Origin: Hymenobacter perfusus
GTDB lineage: Bacteria > Bacteroidota > Bacteroidia > Cytophagales > Hymenobacteraceae
Reading direction: 5' to 3'
DNA length: 64,000 nt
Assembly: GCF_003944765.1 (NCBI RefSeq)
Contig: NZ_RWIU01000005.1
Span: forward strand, 62,001-126,000
Every line of letters starts with the position of its first letter. Positions within the stretch are counted from its first letter, which is position 1. The notes beneath the pieces were generated by a model, which saw nothing but the letters and a program-made list of their open reading frames with translations, was not told where the DNA came from and searched no databases. Of the stretch, positions 18,044 to 27,198 are shown one piece after another. A program made the translations under genes and the position numbers.

Positions 18044-19444
18044 TTAGTATTGCTTGTCGTCGAAGTCATCAATGAGCAGCCCTTTTGTGCGGCTGATGAT
18101 CTTCTGGAAGAAGTCGCCGGCACCCGACGATTTCTTGGCTTGCTCCGACGCAGGTTGAGCGGCCGGCTGGGTTTGCTGCTGCGGCTGGGCGGCTGGTTGT
18201 GGTGCAGCAACCGAAGCAGTGCGGGGTTCCGGGACAGCCCGGTAGTAATTCTGTTCGGGCTCGTCGTAGGGCCGCTGAGCCAGCCGGTCATCAATTGAGC
18301 GGTAACCAGCCAGCACCAGCCCAACGGTGGTAGCGTACATAGGCGACTTCACGGCCTCTATCTTGCTTTTACCCAGGTGCTCGTTGGGGTACCCGATACG
18401 GGTGTCCATACCAGTCACGTATTCGGCAAGCTGCACCAGGTTCTGCAGTTGCGAGCCACCACCCGTCAGCACGATGCCGGCAGCCAGCTTGTCCTGAAAG
18501 CCCAGACGCTGAATCTCGGCGTATACCAGCTCCACAATTTCCTCCATCCGAGCCTCGATGATGTAGGCCAGGTTTTTAAGGCTGATTTCCTTGGGAGCCC
18601 GGTCACGCAGACCCGGGATGCTCACGATTTCATAATCGGAAGCTTCCTCAGCAATGGCTTTCCCAAACTTTACCTTCAGCTGCTCGGCCTGGTTCTGCAT
18701 CACCAGGCAGCCCTGCTTGATATCGGAAGTGATGATGTTACCACCGAAGGGTAGCACCGCCGCGTGACGGATGATGCCATCCTTGAACACCGCCAAGTCA
18801 GTTGTGCCGCCCCCGATGTCGATCAAGGCCACGCCGGCTTCCTTTTCCTCATCCGACAGCACCGACATGCTGGAAGCCAGCGGCTCCAGAATCAGGTTGT
18901 CGATTTCGAGGCCGGCCTTGGTGACGCACTTATAGATGTTGTTGATGGCTGTGCTCTGCGCGGTGATGATGTGGAAGTTGCCTTCCAGCCGCACGCCCGA
19001 CATGCCCACGGGGTCCAGAATACCCTCCTCGTAATCCACCTTGTAGTCCTGGGGCATTACGTGGATGATCTGGGAACCGGGAGGCGTTACCAGCCGATAC
19101 ATGTCGCTGGTGAGGCGCTCCACGTCGGCCTGGGTAATTTCATTATCCACCGAGGCGCGGGTGATACTGCCGTTATGCTGCAGGCTCTTGATGTGCTGGC
19201 CGGCAATGCCCACGTTCACCACCCCGATGTTGATGCCCGATTGTTCCTCCGCCTGCCGGATGGCCTTTTTGATGGCATCTACCGTCTTATCGATATTCGA
19301 CACGATACCGCGCACGACTCCCTCCGACACGGCTTTGCCCATGCCCAGAATTTCGAGCTTCCCAAATTCATTTTTACGCCCAACGAGGGCGCAGATTTTG
19401 GTGGTGCCGATATCGAGGCCGACTACAATCTTATCGTGTTGCAT
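18044..19444 (-). CDS. ftsA: Cell division protein FtsA
   Basis: The 466-residue actin-like ATPase opens with VVGLDIGTTKICALVGR (phosphate 1 loop). It has ALIDIGGGTTDLAVF (phosphate 2) near residue 207 and VLTGGGSQL (adenosine site) near 330. The last 90 residues are Gln/Pro/Ala-rich and end in SSGAGDFFQKIISRTKGLLIDD, a likely amphipathic membrane-targeting helix. It tethers FtsZ filaments to the inner membrane. It lies between ftsQ (84-base gap) and ftsZ in the dcw cluster. Confidence 0.96.
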   Translation of the reverse strand: MQHDKIVVGLDIGTTKICALVGRKNEFGKLEILGMGKAVSEGVVRGIVSNIDKTVDAIKKAIRQAEEQSGINIGVVNVGIAGQHIKSLQHNGSITRASVDNEITQADVERLTSDMYRLVTPPGSQIIHVMPQDYKVDYEEGILDPVGMSGVRLEGNFHIITAQSTAINNIYKCVTKAGLEIDNLILEPLASSMSVLSDEEKEAGVALIDIGGGTTDLAVFKDGIIRHAAVLPFGGNIITSDIKQGCLVMQNQAEQLKVKFGKAIAEEASDYEIVSIPGLRDRAPKEISLKNLAYIIEARMEEIVELVYAEIQRLGFQDKLAAGIVLTGGGSQLQNLVQLAEYVTGMDTRIGYPNEHLGKSKIEAVKSPMYATTVGLVLAGYRSIDDRLAQRPYDEPEQNYYRAVPEPRTASVAAPQPAAQPQQQTQPAAQPASEQAKKSSGAGDFFQKIISRTKGLLIDDFDDKQY

Positions 19445-19528
19445 GAGGAAGAGGGGCGAGAGAGTTGCGGTTGGGTGCAGGGAAAGGTAGCCTAAGCCGC
19501 TATAAGGTAGCTTTTTAGGCTGATAATT

Positions 19529-20293
19529 TTATTCGCAGATGATCTGGTCCTTAAACTCGACGTTGACGCGATGGTACGTGTCCCAGCCAAGAACCGGGGG
19601 AATTTGACGGTAAAATACCATCAGTTTCGCGAATTTTTCTGAAATATTCTCAGGAAAGCCAAATTCTATCCTTTGGTCACCTACTTGTTGGGTAAACGAA
19701 ATCTTGCCATTAGGGCCAACAAACACCTCGGCTACCTGGGCCCGCCAGAAAGGTTTCTCGTCGATGTAGCGCAGAAACTTCAGGTATTGCTCACCGGTGC
19801 TGTCCTGAAAAAAGCCAGCAGTCAGCGGCTGGCCACCCGAGCGGGAAATAGGTACTACCCGGGCGGTGAATAGGGGCGAGAGAGGCAGCCGGTTGCCATC
19901 GGCATCCAGGTAGCTATCCTGCCGCGAATCGGCATGCACGAGGCGGGCAATGGGCCGGTTCTGCCGCACATCGGCGTGCAGGTTACCGGCCAAGTCACGG
20001 TAAACCTGTGCTTCCTTTACGAAGCTGTGGGCTTTCAGCCGGGCTTCCAAGGATTTCAGATCAACCTCGCTGGGGCGGGCTCCTTCCAAGCGGTCTTCGC
20101 CTTTACGGGTGAGCAGACTGGTCACTTCCCGCTCACTGATGAAGAAGTTATTGAACTCATTGCTAATGGACACGATAACCCCGTTTACAGGCCGGTTAGC
20201 CTGTTTTACGGCAGCAAATGCTCCGAGCCCGACCAGCAGCAGCAGACAGGCGGTGGCAAACAGCAGGTTATTGGCTTTACGCTTCAGCTCCAT
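19529..20293 (-). CDS. ftsQ: Cell division protein FtsQ/DivIB
   Basis: The 254-residue protein has a short cytoplasmic N terminus, one transmembrane segment (about 10-30, NLLFATACLLLLVGLGAFAAV) and a POTRA-like region. The main periplasmic domain contains FVKEAQVYRDLAGNLHADVRQNRPIARL, the typical FtsQ strand pattern. It links FtsL and the septal synthase with the rest of the divisome. Its start overlaps the end of murC by 17 bases, so the two are translationally close. Sequence conservation of this family is low and recognition rests partly on position. Confidence 0.9.
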   Translation of the reverse strand: MELKRKANNLLFATACLLLLVGLGAFAAVKQANRPVNGVIVSISNEFNNFFISEREVTSLLTRKGEDRLEGARPSEVDLKSLEARLKAHSFVKEAQVYRDLAGNLHADVRQNRPIARLVHADSRQDSYLDADGNRLPLSPLFTARVVPISRSGGQPLTAGFFQDSTGEQYLKFLRYIDEKPFWRAQVAEVFVGPNGKISFTQQVGDQRIEFGFPENISEKFAKLMVFYRQIPPVLGWDTYHRVNVEFKDQIICE

Positions 20294-21794
20294 TCCAGCG
20301 AATATCCAAAATATTCTTTAATTGAGGCACCAGTTGATCAATGTCGCCAGCCCCAACTGTGGCTAATACGTCAAAATCCGGATTGGTTTCGGCATTTCGC
20401 AAAATTTCTGCTTTGGTCTGCAACGATTTTTCAACAGCGGTTATCTGGGACAAAATTAATTCAGAGGTGACTCCAGGCATGGGTAGCTCCCTGGCCGGGT
20501 AGATGTCGAGCAGTACCACTTCATCGGCAAGACTCAGGCTTTCAGCGAATCCCGGGGCAAAGTCGCGGGTGCGGCTGAACAGGTGGGGCTGGAAAATCAC
20601 GCGCAGCCGGCGGCCCGGATACAGGGCCCGCACGGAACGAAGAAAGGCCTCTATTTCGCGTGGATGGTGGGCGTAATCGTCTACATAAACTTTGGGCGCG
20701 GCGGCAGTGCCGGCCGTCAGAATAAACTCGAAGCGGCGCTTGACGCCTTTATAGGCGGCCACGGCGACGCGCAGCTGCCCGGGGCTGAGGCCGTAGAGCT
20801 GGGCCACGCAGGCAGCAGCCAGCATGTTCTCCACGTTGTGGTAGCCCGGCACGGCTAGCACCAGCCCATCGGTAATACCCTGGGGGCCGTGCAAAGCAAA
20901 ATGGAACTGGTGGCCCTGGGCCGCAATGTCGGTAGCGTACAGCTCCGGTCCTTCCTCGGGCGAGAGGCCGTAGCGAATGACGCGCACGCCCGCCGGAGCC
21001 GCCGCCGCCACGCTGGGGTCGGCGGTGTGATTGATGATGAGCGTGCCGCCGGGCTGAATCTGGCTCACGAACTGCCGGAACGACTCTACCAGCGCCTCCT
21101 TGTGGCCATAGATATCCAAGTGGTCGGCGTCGGTGCTGGTGACGATGGCCACGGTGGGGAACAGAGTCAGAAAGCTCCGGTCGTACTCATCGGCCTCCAC
21201 AACGACCGGAATGTTGGTGGCGAGTTGTTGGTTGTTGGTTGTTGGTTGTTCGGAGTCGGCAGCCAAGCCTTCGGAGGAGGCGGGAGAATTCTTAATTTTT
21301 AATTCTTCATTCTTAATTGGTTCCGAGGGCAGCAGCAGGTTGGAGCCCAGATTCACGCTGATGCCGCCCAAGAAGGCGGCGCAGGGCACGCCGGCGTGGT
21401 GCAGCAGGTGGGCCACCATGCTGCTGGTGGTGGTTTTGCCGTGGGTGCCGGCCACGGCAATGGTGGGCCGGCCCTGGGTGAGCAGGCCCAGCACCTGACT
21501 GCGCTTCTGAATATCGTAGCCTTGCTCCCGCAGCCAAGCCCATTCCTGGTGGTCCTTCGGAATGGCGGGCGTGAGCACCACCAGCGTCTGCGCCTTGTTT
21601 TGGCGCACTTCCAGCGGGATGTTATCAACAGCGTCCTCGTAGTGAATGGCAATGCCTTCGGCCGTCAGCTTTTCCGTGAGGGGCGTGGCTGTTTTGTCAT
21701 AGCCACTCACCTCGTAGCCGTTGGCCTGGAACCACCGTGCCAAGGCCGACATGCCGATGCCACCAATACCGAGGAAGAAGACGTATTTTTTCAA
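20277..21794 (-). CDS. murC: UDP-N-acetylmuramate--L-alanine ligase MurC, with in-frame repeat insertion
   Basis: The 505-residue ligase has the N-terminal GIGGIGMSALA nucleotide motif, the ATP loop VAGTHGKTTTSS (114-125), VVEADEYDRSF, and the C-terminal DDYAHHPREIEA motif. It adds L-Ala to UDP-MurNAc in the cytoplasm. It is about 40 residues longer than usual because residues about 156-195, between GSNLLLP and VVVEADEYD, are an insert of low-complexity residues. That insert is encoded by 7-base DNA repeats (21225-21320) and keeps the reading frame. No catalytic motif is disrupted. The insert falls at a place where relatives have a short loop. Confidence 0.95.
   Translation of the reverse strand: MKKYVFFLGIGGIGMSALARWFQANGYEVSGYDKTATPLTEKLTAEGIAIHYEDAVDNIPLEVRQNKAQTLVVLTPAIPKDHQEWAWLREQGYDIQKRSQVLGLLTQGRPTIAVAGTHGKTTTSSMVAHLLHHAGVPCAAFLGGISVNLGSNLLLPSEPIKNEELKIKNSPASSEGLAADSEQPTTNNQQLATNIPVVVEADEYDRSFLTLFPTVAIVTSTDADHLDIYGHKEALVESFRQFVSQIQPGGTLIINHTADPSVAAAAPAGVRVIRYGLSPEEGPELYATDIAAQGHQFHFALHGPQGITDGLVLAVPGYHNVENMLAAACVAQLYGLSPGQLRVAVAAYKGVKRRFEFILTAGTAAAPKVYVDDYAHHPREIEAFLRSVRALYPGRRLRVIFQPHLFSRTRDFAPGFAESLSLADEVVLLDIYPARELPMPGVTSELILSQITAVEKSLQTKAEILRNAETNPDFDVLATVGAGDIDQLVPQLKNILDIRWNGAEA
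21225..21320. repeat. Heptad repeats inside the murC coding frame
   Basis: Two heptad tracts flank a GC-rich centre. TTGTTGG three times plus TTGTTCG occupy 21225-21252; GAATTCT, TAATTTT, TAATTCT, TCATTCT, TAATTGG occupy 21286-21320. Unlike the intergenic cases, the two arms are not complementary. On the minus strand they are translated as PTTNNQQ-like and KNEELKIKN-like peptide. Confidence 0.9.
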
Positions 21795-21811
21795 GGAGCG
21801 AGGAGTTAAAG

Positions 21812-22912
21812 CTAGGAGTTCGGAGCGGCGGGCAGCAGTTGCAGCAGCTCGTCCACGATGGTAGCAGTGGCCTGGGGGTAGGCCAGCTGGCAGATGTTGG
21901 CAGCGAGCTGCTGCTGCCGGGCCGGGTTTTGCAGTAAGACCAACGCCTCGTCGTAGAGCACGGCACCAGCTTCAGCGTCGCGTACCAGCAGGGCGGCATC
22001 CTTCTGGGCGAGGGCCCGGGCATTTTTGGTCTGGTGGTCTTCGGCCACGTTGGGCGAGGGCACCAAGATGCTAGGCTTGCCCGTCAGGCACAGCTCCGAC
22101 ACCGATAACGCTCCGGCCCGCGAAATAACTACATCGGCGGCAGCGTAGGCGAGGTCCATGCGGCGCACGAACTCCAAGGCCTGGAGGTTATCGGCGGCGA
22201 AGGATGCGGCCTGCTTTTCGGCCTCGGGGAAGTAGACTTTGCCGGTTTGCCAGAGCAGCTGCACGCCCGCTTCGCGCAGACGCGGCAGGGCGGCGGCCGT
22301 GGCCTGGTTGAGCGTGCGGGCACCCAGGCTGCCCCCAATCACCAGCAGCACCGGCCGGGTGGCATCCAGCCCGAAGAACGCCAGGGCCTCGCTGCGCTGC
22401 CCATCAGCAATTTCGGTGCGGACGGGGTTGCCGGTGAGCACCAACCGGTCGGCGGGGAAGAACTGTTCCATGCCCTCATAGGCCACGCAAATGCGCTGCA
22501 CCCGCCGGGCCATGAGCTTGTTGACGAGGCCGGCGTAGGAGTTCTGCTCCTGAATCAGGGCCGGAATGCCCCGGGAGGTGGCGGCCATCAGCACTGGGGC
22601 CGAAGCATAGCCCCCCACTCCCACCACCGCATCGGGCCGGAACTTCTCGATGATTTTGCCGGCCTTACGGACGGCGCGCATCACCTTGATGGGAAACAGC
22701 AGATTTTGGGGCGTGAGGCTGCGCTGCAGCCCGGCAATATCCAGGCCCACAATGTTGTAGCCGGCCTCGGGTACGCGGGTCATTTCCATACGGCCGTTGG
22801 CTCCCACGAACAGGATTTCGGCCTCGGGGTGGCGGCGGCGTACTTCGTTGGCAATAGCCACCGCCGGAAAAATGTGTCCCCCGGTACCGCCGCCGCTGAT
22901 GATTAGTTTCAT
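21812..22912 (-). CDS. murG: UDP-GlcNAc:lipid I GlcNAc transferase MurG
   Basis: The 366-residue GT28 glycosyltransferase opens with IISGGGTGGHIFPAVAIA, the lipid-binding glycine loop. It has VVGVGGYASAPVL and the C-terminal SRAGALSVSELCLTGKPSILVP donor site. It converts lipid I to lipid II at the cytoplasmic face of the inner membrane. The ATG at 22912 is the correct start. An upstream in-frame ATG at 22984 would add 24 residues read entirely from the adjoining heptad repeat. It is followed after 17 bases by murC. Confidence 0.96.
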   Translation of the reverse strand: MKLIISGGGTGGHIFPAVAIANEVRRRHPEAEILFVGANGRMEMTRVPEAGYNIVGLDIAGLQRSLTPQNLLFPIKVMRAVRKAGKIIEKFRPDAVVGVGGYASAPVLMAATSRGIPALIQEQNSYAGLVNKLMARRVQRICVAYEGMEQFFPADRLVLTGNPVRTEIADGQRSEALAFFGLDATRPVLLVIGGSLGARTLNQATAAALPRLREAGVQLLWQTGKVYFPEAEKQAASFAADNLQALEFVRRMDLAYAAADVVISRAGALSVSELCLTGKPSILVPSPNVAEDHQTKNARALAQKDAALLVRDAEAGAVLYDEALVLLQNPARQQQLAANICQLAYPQATATIVDELLQLLPAAPNS

Positions 22913-22917
22913 GAAAT

Positions 22918-22999
22918 TTGGTTTTTGGTTAGCGGTTCTTGGTTTTTGGCTTTCTCGCCCCGTGAAGAGACCAAAAATCATCAACCAGAAACTAAAAAC
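22918..22999. repeat. Heptad-unit inverted repeat between ftsW and murG
   Basis: Left arm: GGTTTTT, GGTTAGC, GGTTCTT, GGTTTTT, GGCTTTC. Right arm: CCAAAAA, TCATCAA, CCAGAAA, CTAAAAA, CCAG. The arms are complementary in type with a GC-rich centre near 22953-22966. The right arm abuts the ftsW stop and the left arm ends 5 bases before the murG start. Confidence 0.85.
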
Positions 23000-23002
23000 C
23001 AG

Positions 23003-24181
23003 TTAGGCGTACTGCGAAACGCGCGGAATACGGGCCGTGTCGGCGGGCTCGCCCACCATCGGGCGTATTTCCCGCTCGCCCCGGCTCACGGCCAGGATGA
23101 TGCCGATGCTGATGCCGGTGAAGATGAGGGAGGTGCCGCCCATGCTCAGCAGGGGCAGCGGCAGACCGGTAATCGGGCCCAGGCCCACGGCCACGCCCAT
23201 GTTCACCATGGCCTGCAGCACCAGACTAAAGCTCAGCCCCGCGGAAAGCAACCCCCCAAAGGCGCCGTAGCTGTTCATCACCGTTTTCAGCCCCCGGTAC
23301 AGGAAGGCGAGGTACAAAAACACCACGACTACGCCGCCCACCAGGCCGTACTCCTCAATGATGATGGCGTAGATAAAGTCGGAGTACGGGTGGGGCATAA
23401 TGTTGCGCTCCGTGCTCCGGCCGGGGCCTTTGCCGAAGATGCCGCCGGTAGCCTCGGCAATGTAGGCGTGCTCCAACTGGAAGGGTACGGGTTTGCTCTT
23501 GTCGGTGAAGCTTTCAATCCGGGACAGTACCGTTTTGTAGCGCTGTCCGGAAGTGAGCCCGACACCACCGACCACAATACCGATGGCTACCATCACGGCC
23601 ATCTGCTTGAACGGCACCCGCCCAATGAACATAAGCAGCAGGCAGGTAGCAAACAGCAGCAGAGCCGTGGAAGCATTCGACAGGATAATCAGCCCGCAAA
23701 TCACCCCAACCCACAGCATTACGGGCAACAGCGTAGTTTTGAAGTCCTCTACGTGCTGCTGCCGACGGCTGAGCATGGAGGCCAAGTGCGAAATCAGGGC
23801 CAGTTTGGCTAGGTCGGAAGGCTGTACCGTTTGGTTGATTACCGGTATGGTCAGCCAGCGGGAAGCGCCGTTAATGTCGCCGCCCATAATGTAAGTAAAA
23901 ATCAACAGCGGTACCGAAATCAGCAGGGCGTAGAGCGAGAGGCGCGAATAGTAGCGGTAATCGATGCGGTGGGCCAGCCACATGAAGAACAGGCCCACGA
24001 AAATCAGGCTGGTGTGCTTGAACAGAAAGTACTCGGTGTTACCGCCCATCTTCTTGTAAGCCAGCGTGCCCGTTGCCGAGTACACCACCGCAATGGAGAT
24101 GAACGAGAACAGCAGCACGATGCCCCAGAGAATAGGGTCACCCTTCAGATTTTGACGCAGCCAGTTGGTGATGGGTTCCAT
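23003..24181 (-). CDS. ftsW: SEDS-family peptidoglycan polymerase FtsW
   Basis: The 392-residue protein has about ten transmembrane segments, the SEDS motifs GRSTERNIMPHPYSDFIYAI and EEYGLVGG, and the periplasmic segment after GDINGASRW. In the dcw cluster, next to murD and murG, this is FtsW rather than RodA. It polymerises glycan strands at the septum together with the PBP encoded at 28.8-31.1 kb. Start ATG at 24181. Upstream lies an inverted-repeat element separating it from murD. Confidence 0.94.
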   Translation of the reverse strand: MEPITNWLRQNLKGDPILWGIVLLFSFISIAVVYSATGTLAYKKMGGNTEYFLFKHTSLIFVGLFFMWLAHRIDYRYYSRLSLYALLISVPLLIFTYIMGGDINGASRWLTIPVINQTVQPSDLAKLALISHLASMLSRRQQHVEDFKTTLLPVMLWVGVICGLIILSNASTALLLFATCLLLMFIGRVPFKQMAVMVAIGIVVGGVGLTSGQRYKTVLSRIESFTDKSKPVPFQLEHAYIAEATGGIFGKGPGRSTERNIMPHPYSDFIYAIIIEEYGLVGGVVVVFLYLAFLYRGLKTVMNSYGAFGGLLSAGLSFSLVLQAMVNMGVAVGLGPITGLPLPLLSMGGTSLIFTGISIGIILAVSRGEREIRPMVGEPADTARIPRVSQYA

Positions 24182-24218
24182 GGGCGGTGAAGTGGTGAAA
24201 GTGTAAATGAGTGAGTTG

Positions 24219-24310
24219 GCCGCTTGTCATTCCGAGCAAATTGAGGAATCTGGAGTAATCGTTGCACCAAGTCAACACAGATTCCTCAGTTTGCTCGGAA
24301 TGACAAGCCG
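24219..24310. repeat. MITE-like inverted repeat between murD and ftsW
   Basis: The left arm (24219-24252) runs CGCTTGTCATTCCGAGCAAA then TTGAGGAATCTG. The right arm (24278-24310) is its near-perfect reverse complement, with about one mismatch in 30 and a loop of about 25 bases. The core TTGTCATTCCGAGC...GAGGAATCT is a word I recognise as widely repeated in Hymenobacter-type genomes. It is non-coding and ends 2 bases before the murD stop. Confidence 0.85.
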
Positions 24311-24311
24311 G

Positions 24312-25700
24312 TTATTCGTTGGCCTCTTCGTTAGTCTGGTCGTCGGTGAGCTGCTGCACGGCCTGGGCGAACTGTCGGCCCCGGTCCTCGTAGTTCTGGA
24401 ACAGATCAAAAGAAGCGCAGGCGGGCGAAAGCAGCACCACGTCGCCGGGGGCGGCCAGGGCGGCGGCGCGCTGCACGGCCTCAGCCATACTGCGGGTTTC
24501 CTCCAGGTGCGGCACCACCCCGCCGAAGTTGGCCTTGAGCTTCTCGTTGTCGAGGCCCAGACAAATTAGGGCCTTCACGCGGTTTTCGGCCAGTGGGATG
24601 AGCGTGGAGTAGTCGTTGCCCTTATCGGTGCCGCCCGCAATCCAGACGATGGGCTGGCGGATACCGTCGAGGGCAAACCAGGCCGCTTCCACGTTAGTAG
24701 CCTTGCTGTCGTTAATGAAACGGGTGCCATTCAGCTCGCCCACGGGTTGCAAACGGTGGTCGGCGTTGTGGAAAGAGGCCAGACTGTCCTCAATCTGTTT
24801 TTTCTCGATGCCCGCCAGTCGGGCGCAAAGCACGGCGGCCAACATATTCTGGCGGTTGTGCTGCCCGATGAGCGGCGAGGCGGCCGTATTGATTTCCTCC
24901 GTTTTGCTGTAGAAACCCGGCTGCAAATCCACGCACACCCGCTCCTCATCCATGTAGTAAGCTCCCAGCTGATAGTCGGGGCGGTGGTGCAGACTGAATG
25001 GAAACTGCTGCACCGGCCGCAGGGCGGCTTTGAACGTGCGCTGGATATTCTCGTCGTCGGCGTTGTAGATGAAATAGCCCGAGCTGTCCTGGTTGCGCAT
25101 GATGCGCAGCTTGGCCTGGGCGTATTCTTGCAGCGAATAGTTGTACCGGTCGAGGTGGTCGGGGGTGATGTTGAGCAGCACCGAAATCCAGGGCTGAAAC
25201 GCGTAGGTATCATCCAGCTGGAAAGAGCTCAGCTCCACCACGTAGTAGTCGTACTGGTCTTCGATTACCTGCTCGGCCAGGGAGTAGCCCACGTTGCCGG
25301 CTAGGCCCACGTTCAGGCCGGCCTCCTTCAGCAGGTGGTAGGTGAGCAGCGTGGTGGTGGTTTTGCCGTTAGTGCCGGTAATGCAGATGCACCGGGCTTT
25401 GGTGTAGCGGCCGGCCAGCTCAATCTCCGAAATGATGGGTGTCTTCTGAGCCCGCAGCACCTGGATGATGGGCATTTTCTCCGGGATGCCGGGGCTTTTC
25501 ACCACCTCATCGGCCCGCAGAATTTCGGCTTCGGTGTGCTGGTTTTCCTCGAAGGGAATTCCAGCCGCCTCCAGTTTCTGCCGGTAGGCGGGCTGGATGG
25601 GGCTTTTATCGGACACAAATACGGTGTGGCCCTTGGCCTGCGCCAGCAGCGCCGCCCCTACCCCACTCTCCGCGGCTCCTAAAATAACGATTCTAGACAT
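24312..25700 (-). CDS. murD: UDP-N-acetylmuramoylalanine--D-glutamate ligase MurD
   Basis: The 462-residue Mur ligase has the N-terminal VILGAAESGVGAALLA fold and the ATP loop CITGTNGKTTTTLLTY (about 107-122). ELSSFQLDDT, HNRQNMLAA and FINDSKATNVEAAW follow, and LLSPACASFDLF near the C terminus is diagnostic for MurD. It adds D-Glu to UDP-MurNAc-L-Ala in the cytoplasm. It lies between mraY and ftsW, with repeat-filled spacers on both sides. Confidence 0.96.
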   Translation of the reverse strand: MSRIVILGAAESGVGAALLAQAKGHTVFVSDKSPIQPAYRQKLEAAGIPFEENQHTEAEILRADEVVKSPGIPEKMPIIQVLRAQKTPIISEIELAGRYTKARCICITGTNGKTTTTLLTYHLLKEAGLNVGLAGNVGYSLAEQVIEDQYDYYVVELSSFQLDDTYAFQPWISVLLNITPDHLDRYNYSLQEYAQAKLRIMRNQDSSGYFIYNADDENIQRTFKAALRPVQQFPFSLHHRPDYQLGAYYMDEERVCVDLQPGFYSKTEEINTAASPLIGQHNRQNMLAAVLCARLAGIEKKQIEDSLASFHNADHRLQPVGELNGTRFINDSKATNVEAAWFALDGIRQPIVWIAGGTDKGNDYSTLIPLAENRVKALICLGLDNEKLKANFGGVVPHLEETRSMAEAVQRAAALAAPGDVVLLSPACASFDLFQNYEDRGRQFAQAVQQLTDDQTNEEANE

Positions 25701-25797
25701 GAGAAGTGAGAACTTAGAATTGAGAATTTAGAGCTGAGAAGGCATTATTGAGAGGGGCGAGTCTAAAATCTTAGCTCTCACTTCTGAGTTCTAAATC
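25701..25797. repeat. Heptad-unit inverted repeat between mraY and murD
   Basis: Left arm: GAGAAGT, GAGAACT, TAGAATT, GAGAATT, TAGAGCT, GAGAAGG (25701-25742), six perfect-length units starting right at the murD start codon. Right arm: TCTAAAA, TCTTAGC, TCTCACT, TCTGAGT, TCTAAAT (from 25762), ending at the mraY stop codon. Confidence 0.88.
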
Positions 25798-27018
25798 CTA
25801 CCGCAGTTTGAGAGTTACCAGCGTCAGTACCGCCAGCATGATGCCCACAATCCAGAAGCGCGACACGATTTTGGATTCGTGGTAGCCCAGCTTCTGGTAG
25901 TGGTGGTGCAGCGGCGACATGCGCAGCAAACGGCGGCCTTCGCCGTATTTGCGGCGGGTGTATTTGAAGTAGCTCACCTGCACCATCACCGAGAGGTTTT
26001 CAATCAGGAACACCCCGCACAGCACCGGAATCAGCAACTCCTTACGCACGATGATGGCCAGCACGGCAATGATGCCGCCAATAGCCAACGAGCCGGTGTC
26101 GCCCATGAATACCTGGGCTGGGTACGAGTTGTACCACAGAAAGCCCACGCAGGCCCCCACGAAGGCGGCGCAGAAAATCACCAGCTCTCCCGAGTTCGGA
26201 ATGAACATGATGTCGAGGTAGTCGGCCAGCAAAGCGTTGCCGCTCACAAAGGCGAAAATGGCCAGCGTGATGCCGATAATGGCCGAAGTACCCGCCGCCA
26301 GCCCGTCGAGGCCGTCGGTGATGTTGGCCCCGTTGCTCACCGCCGTGATGATGACGATGACGATGGGAATGTAGAAGAAGGCGTAGTACTCGTTGAAAAA
26401 GTCGCCGGCTGTGGCGAACAGGTCGCCGTAGTTCAGCTCGTTGTTCTTGAGGAAGGGTACGGTGGTAATCATCAGCTTCACGTCCTGGTAGACGGAGCTG
26501 GCATCCACGGCCGAAAACGAGCCGTTGGGCAGCGCGTACTGGCGCACGGTCACGTCATTGCTGAAGAACAGCACCCAGCCCACGGTGAGGCCCAGACCCA
26601 CCTGGCCCAGAATCTTGAAGCGGCCGGCCAGCCCCTCCTTATCCTTCTTCACTACCTTAATATAGTCGTCTACGAAGCCGATCAGGCCCAGCCACACGGT
26701 ACTCAGAATCATGAGCACGATGTAGATGTTGTCGAGCTTGGCAAACAGCAGCACCGGTACCAGAATGGCCAGTAGGATAATCAGCCCGCCCATCGTAGGC
26801 GTACCTTTCTTCTCCATCTGCCCCTGCAAACCCAGGTCCCGGATCGACTCGCCGATTTGCTGGCGCTGCAACGCCCGGATGAGCGGCGCACCGAAAAACT
26901 GCGCAATGATGAGCGAGGTAACTACCGCCAGCGCCGCCCGGAACGAGCTGTATTGAAACACGCCCGTACCCGGCAGGTGGTACACTTTATAGAGGTAGTT
27001 AAAGAGGTAATACAGCAT
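25798..27018 (-). CDS. mraY: Phospho-MurNAc-pentapeptide transferase MraY
   Basis: The 406-residue integral membrane protein has about ten transmembrane segments. Its motifs are [24 protein letters not shown] (catalytic Asp pair), [14 protein letters not shown] and [14 protein letters not shown]. It moves phospho-MurNAc-pentapeptide onto undecaprenyl phosphate to form lipid I. It is longer than the E. coli enzyme by about 45 residues, mainly in the loop near 175-215, as is common in Bacteroidota. murF, often next to mraY elsewhere, is not in this cluster. Confidence 0.96.
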   Translation of the reverse strand: MLYYLFNYLYKVYHLPGTGVFQYSSFRAALAVVTSLIIAQFFGAPLIRALQRQQIGESIRDLGLQGQMEKKGTPTMGGLIILLAILVPVLLFAKLDNIYIVLMILSTVWLGLIGFVDDYIKVVKKDKEGLAGRFKILGQVGLGLTVGWVLFFSNDVTVRQYALPNGSFSAVDASSVYQDVKLMITTVPFLKNNELNYGDLFATAGDFFNEYYAFFYIPIVIVIITAVSNGANITDGLDGLAAGTSAIIGITLAIFAFVSGNALLADYLDIMFIPNSGELVIFCAAFVGACVGFLWYNSYPAQVFMGDTGSLAIGGIIAVLAIIVRKELLIPVLCGVFLIENLSVMVQVSYFKYTRRKYGEGRRLLRMSPLHHHYQKLGYHESKIVSRFWIVGIMLAVLTLVTLKLR

Positions 27019-27071
27019 GAGCGCGGGGGTCAGCAGTTGGTAGGCAGAGAATTTCCAAGCTGCAAAGATTC

Positions 27072-27198
27072 GGTTTTTCGTTGTTCGTTTCTTGTTTTTC
27101 GTTGCCTGTTTCTGATTATCCGTTGTTTTTCAGGCCCTTGCTTGCCTGCTTATTTATCCAGGCCAGCCCCGAACAACGAAAAACAAACAACCAAAAAC
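27072..27198. repeat. Heptad-unit inverted repeat between murE and mraY
   Basis: Left arm: GGTTTTT, CGTTGTT, CGTTTCT, TGTTTTT, CGTTGCC, TGTTTCT, GATTATC, CGTTGTT (27072-27127), eight units. Right arm: GAACAAC, GAAAAAC, AAACAAC, CAAAAAC (27171-27198), ending exactly at the murE stop. A GC-rich centre with its own small hairpin lies between. Confidence 0.88.

Noticed and set aside
25701..25797. CRISPR-like array
   Set aside because: Units are 7 bases, contiguous and without spacers, and the two arms are complementary types; no cas genes are present.
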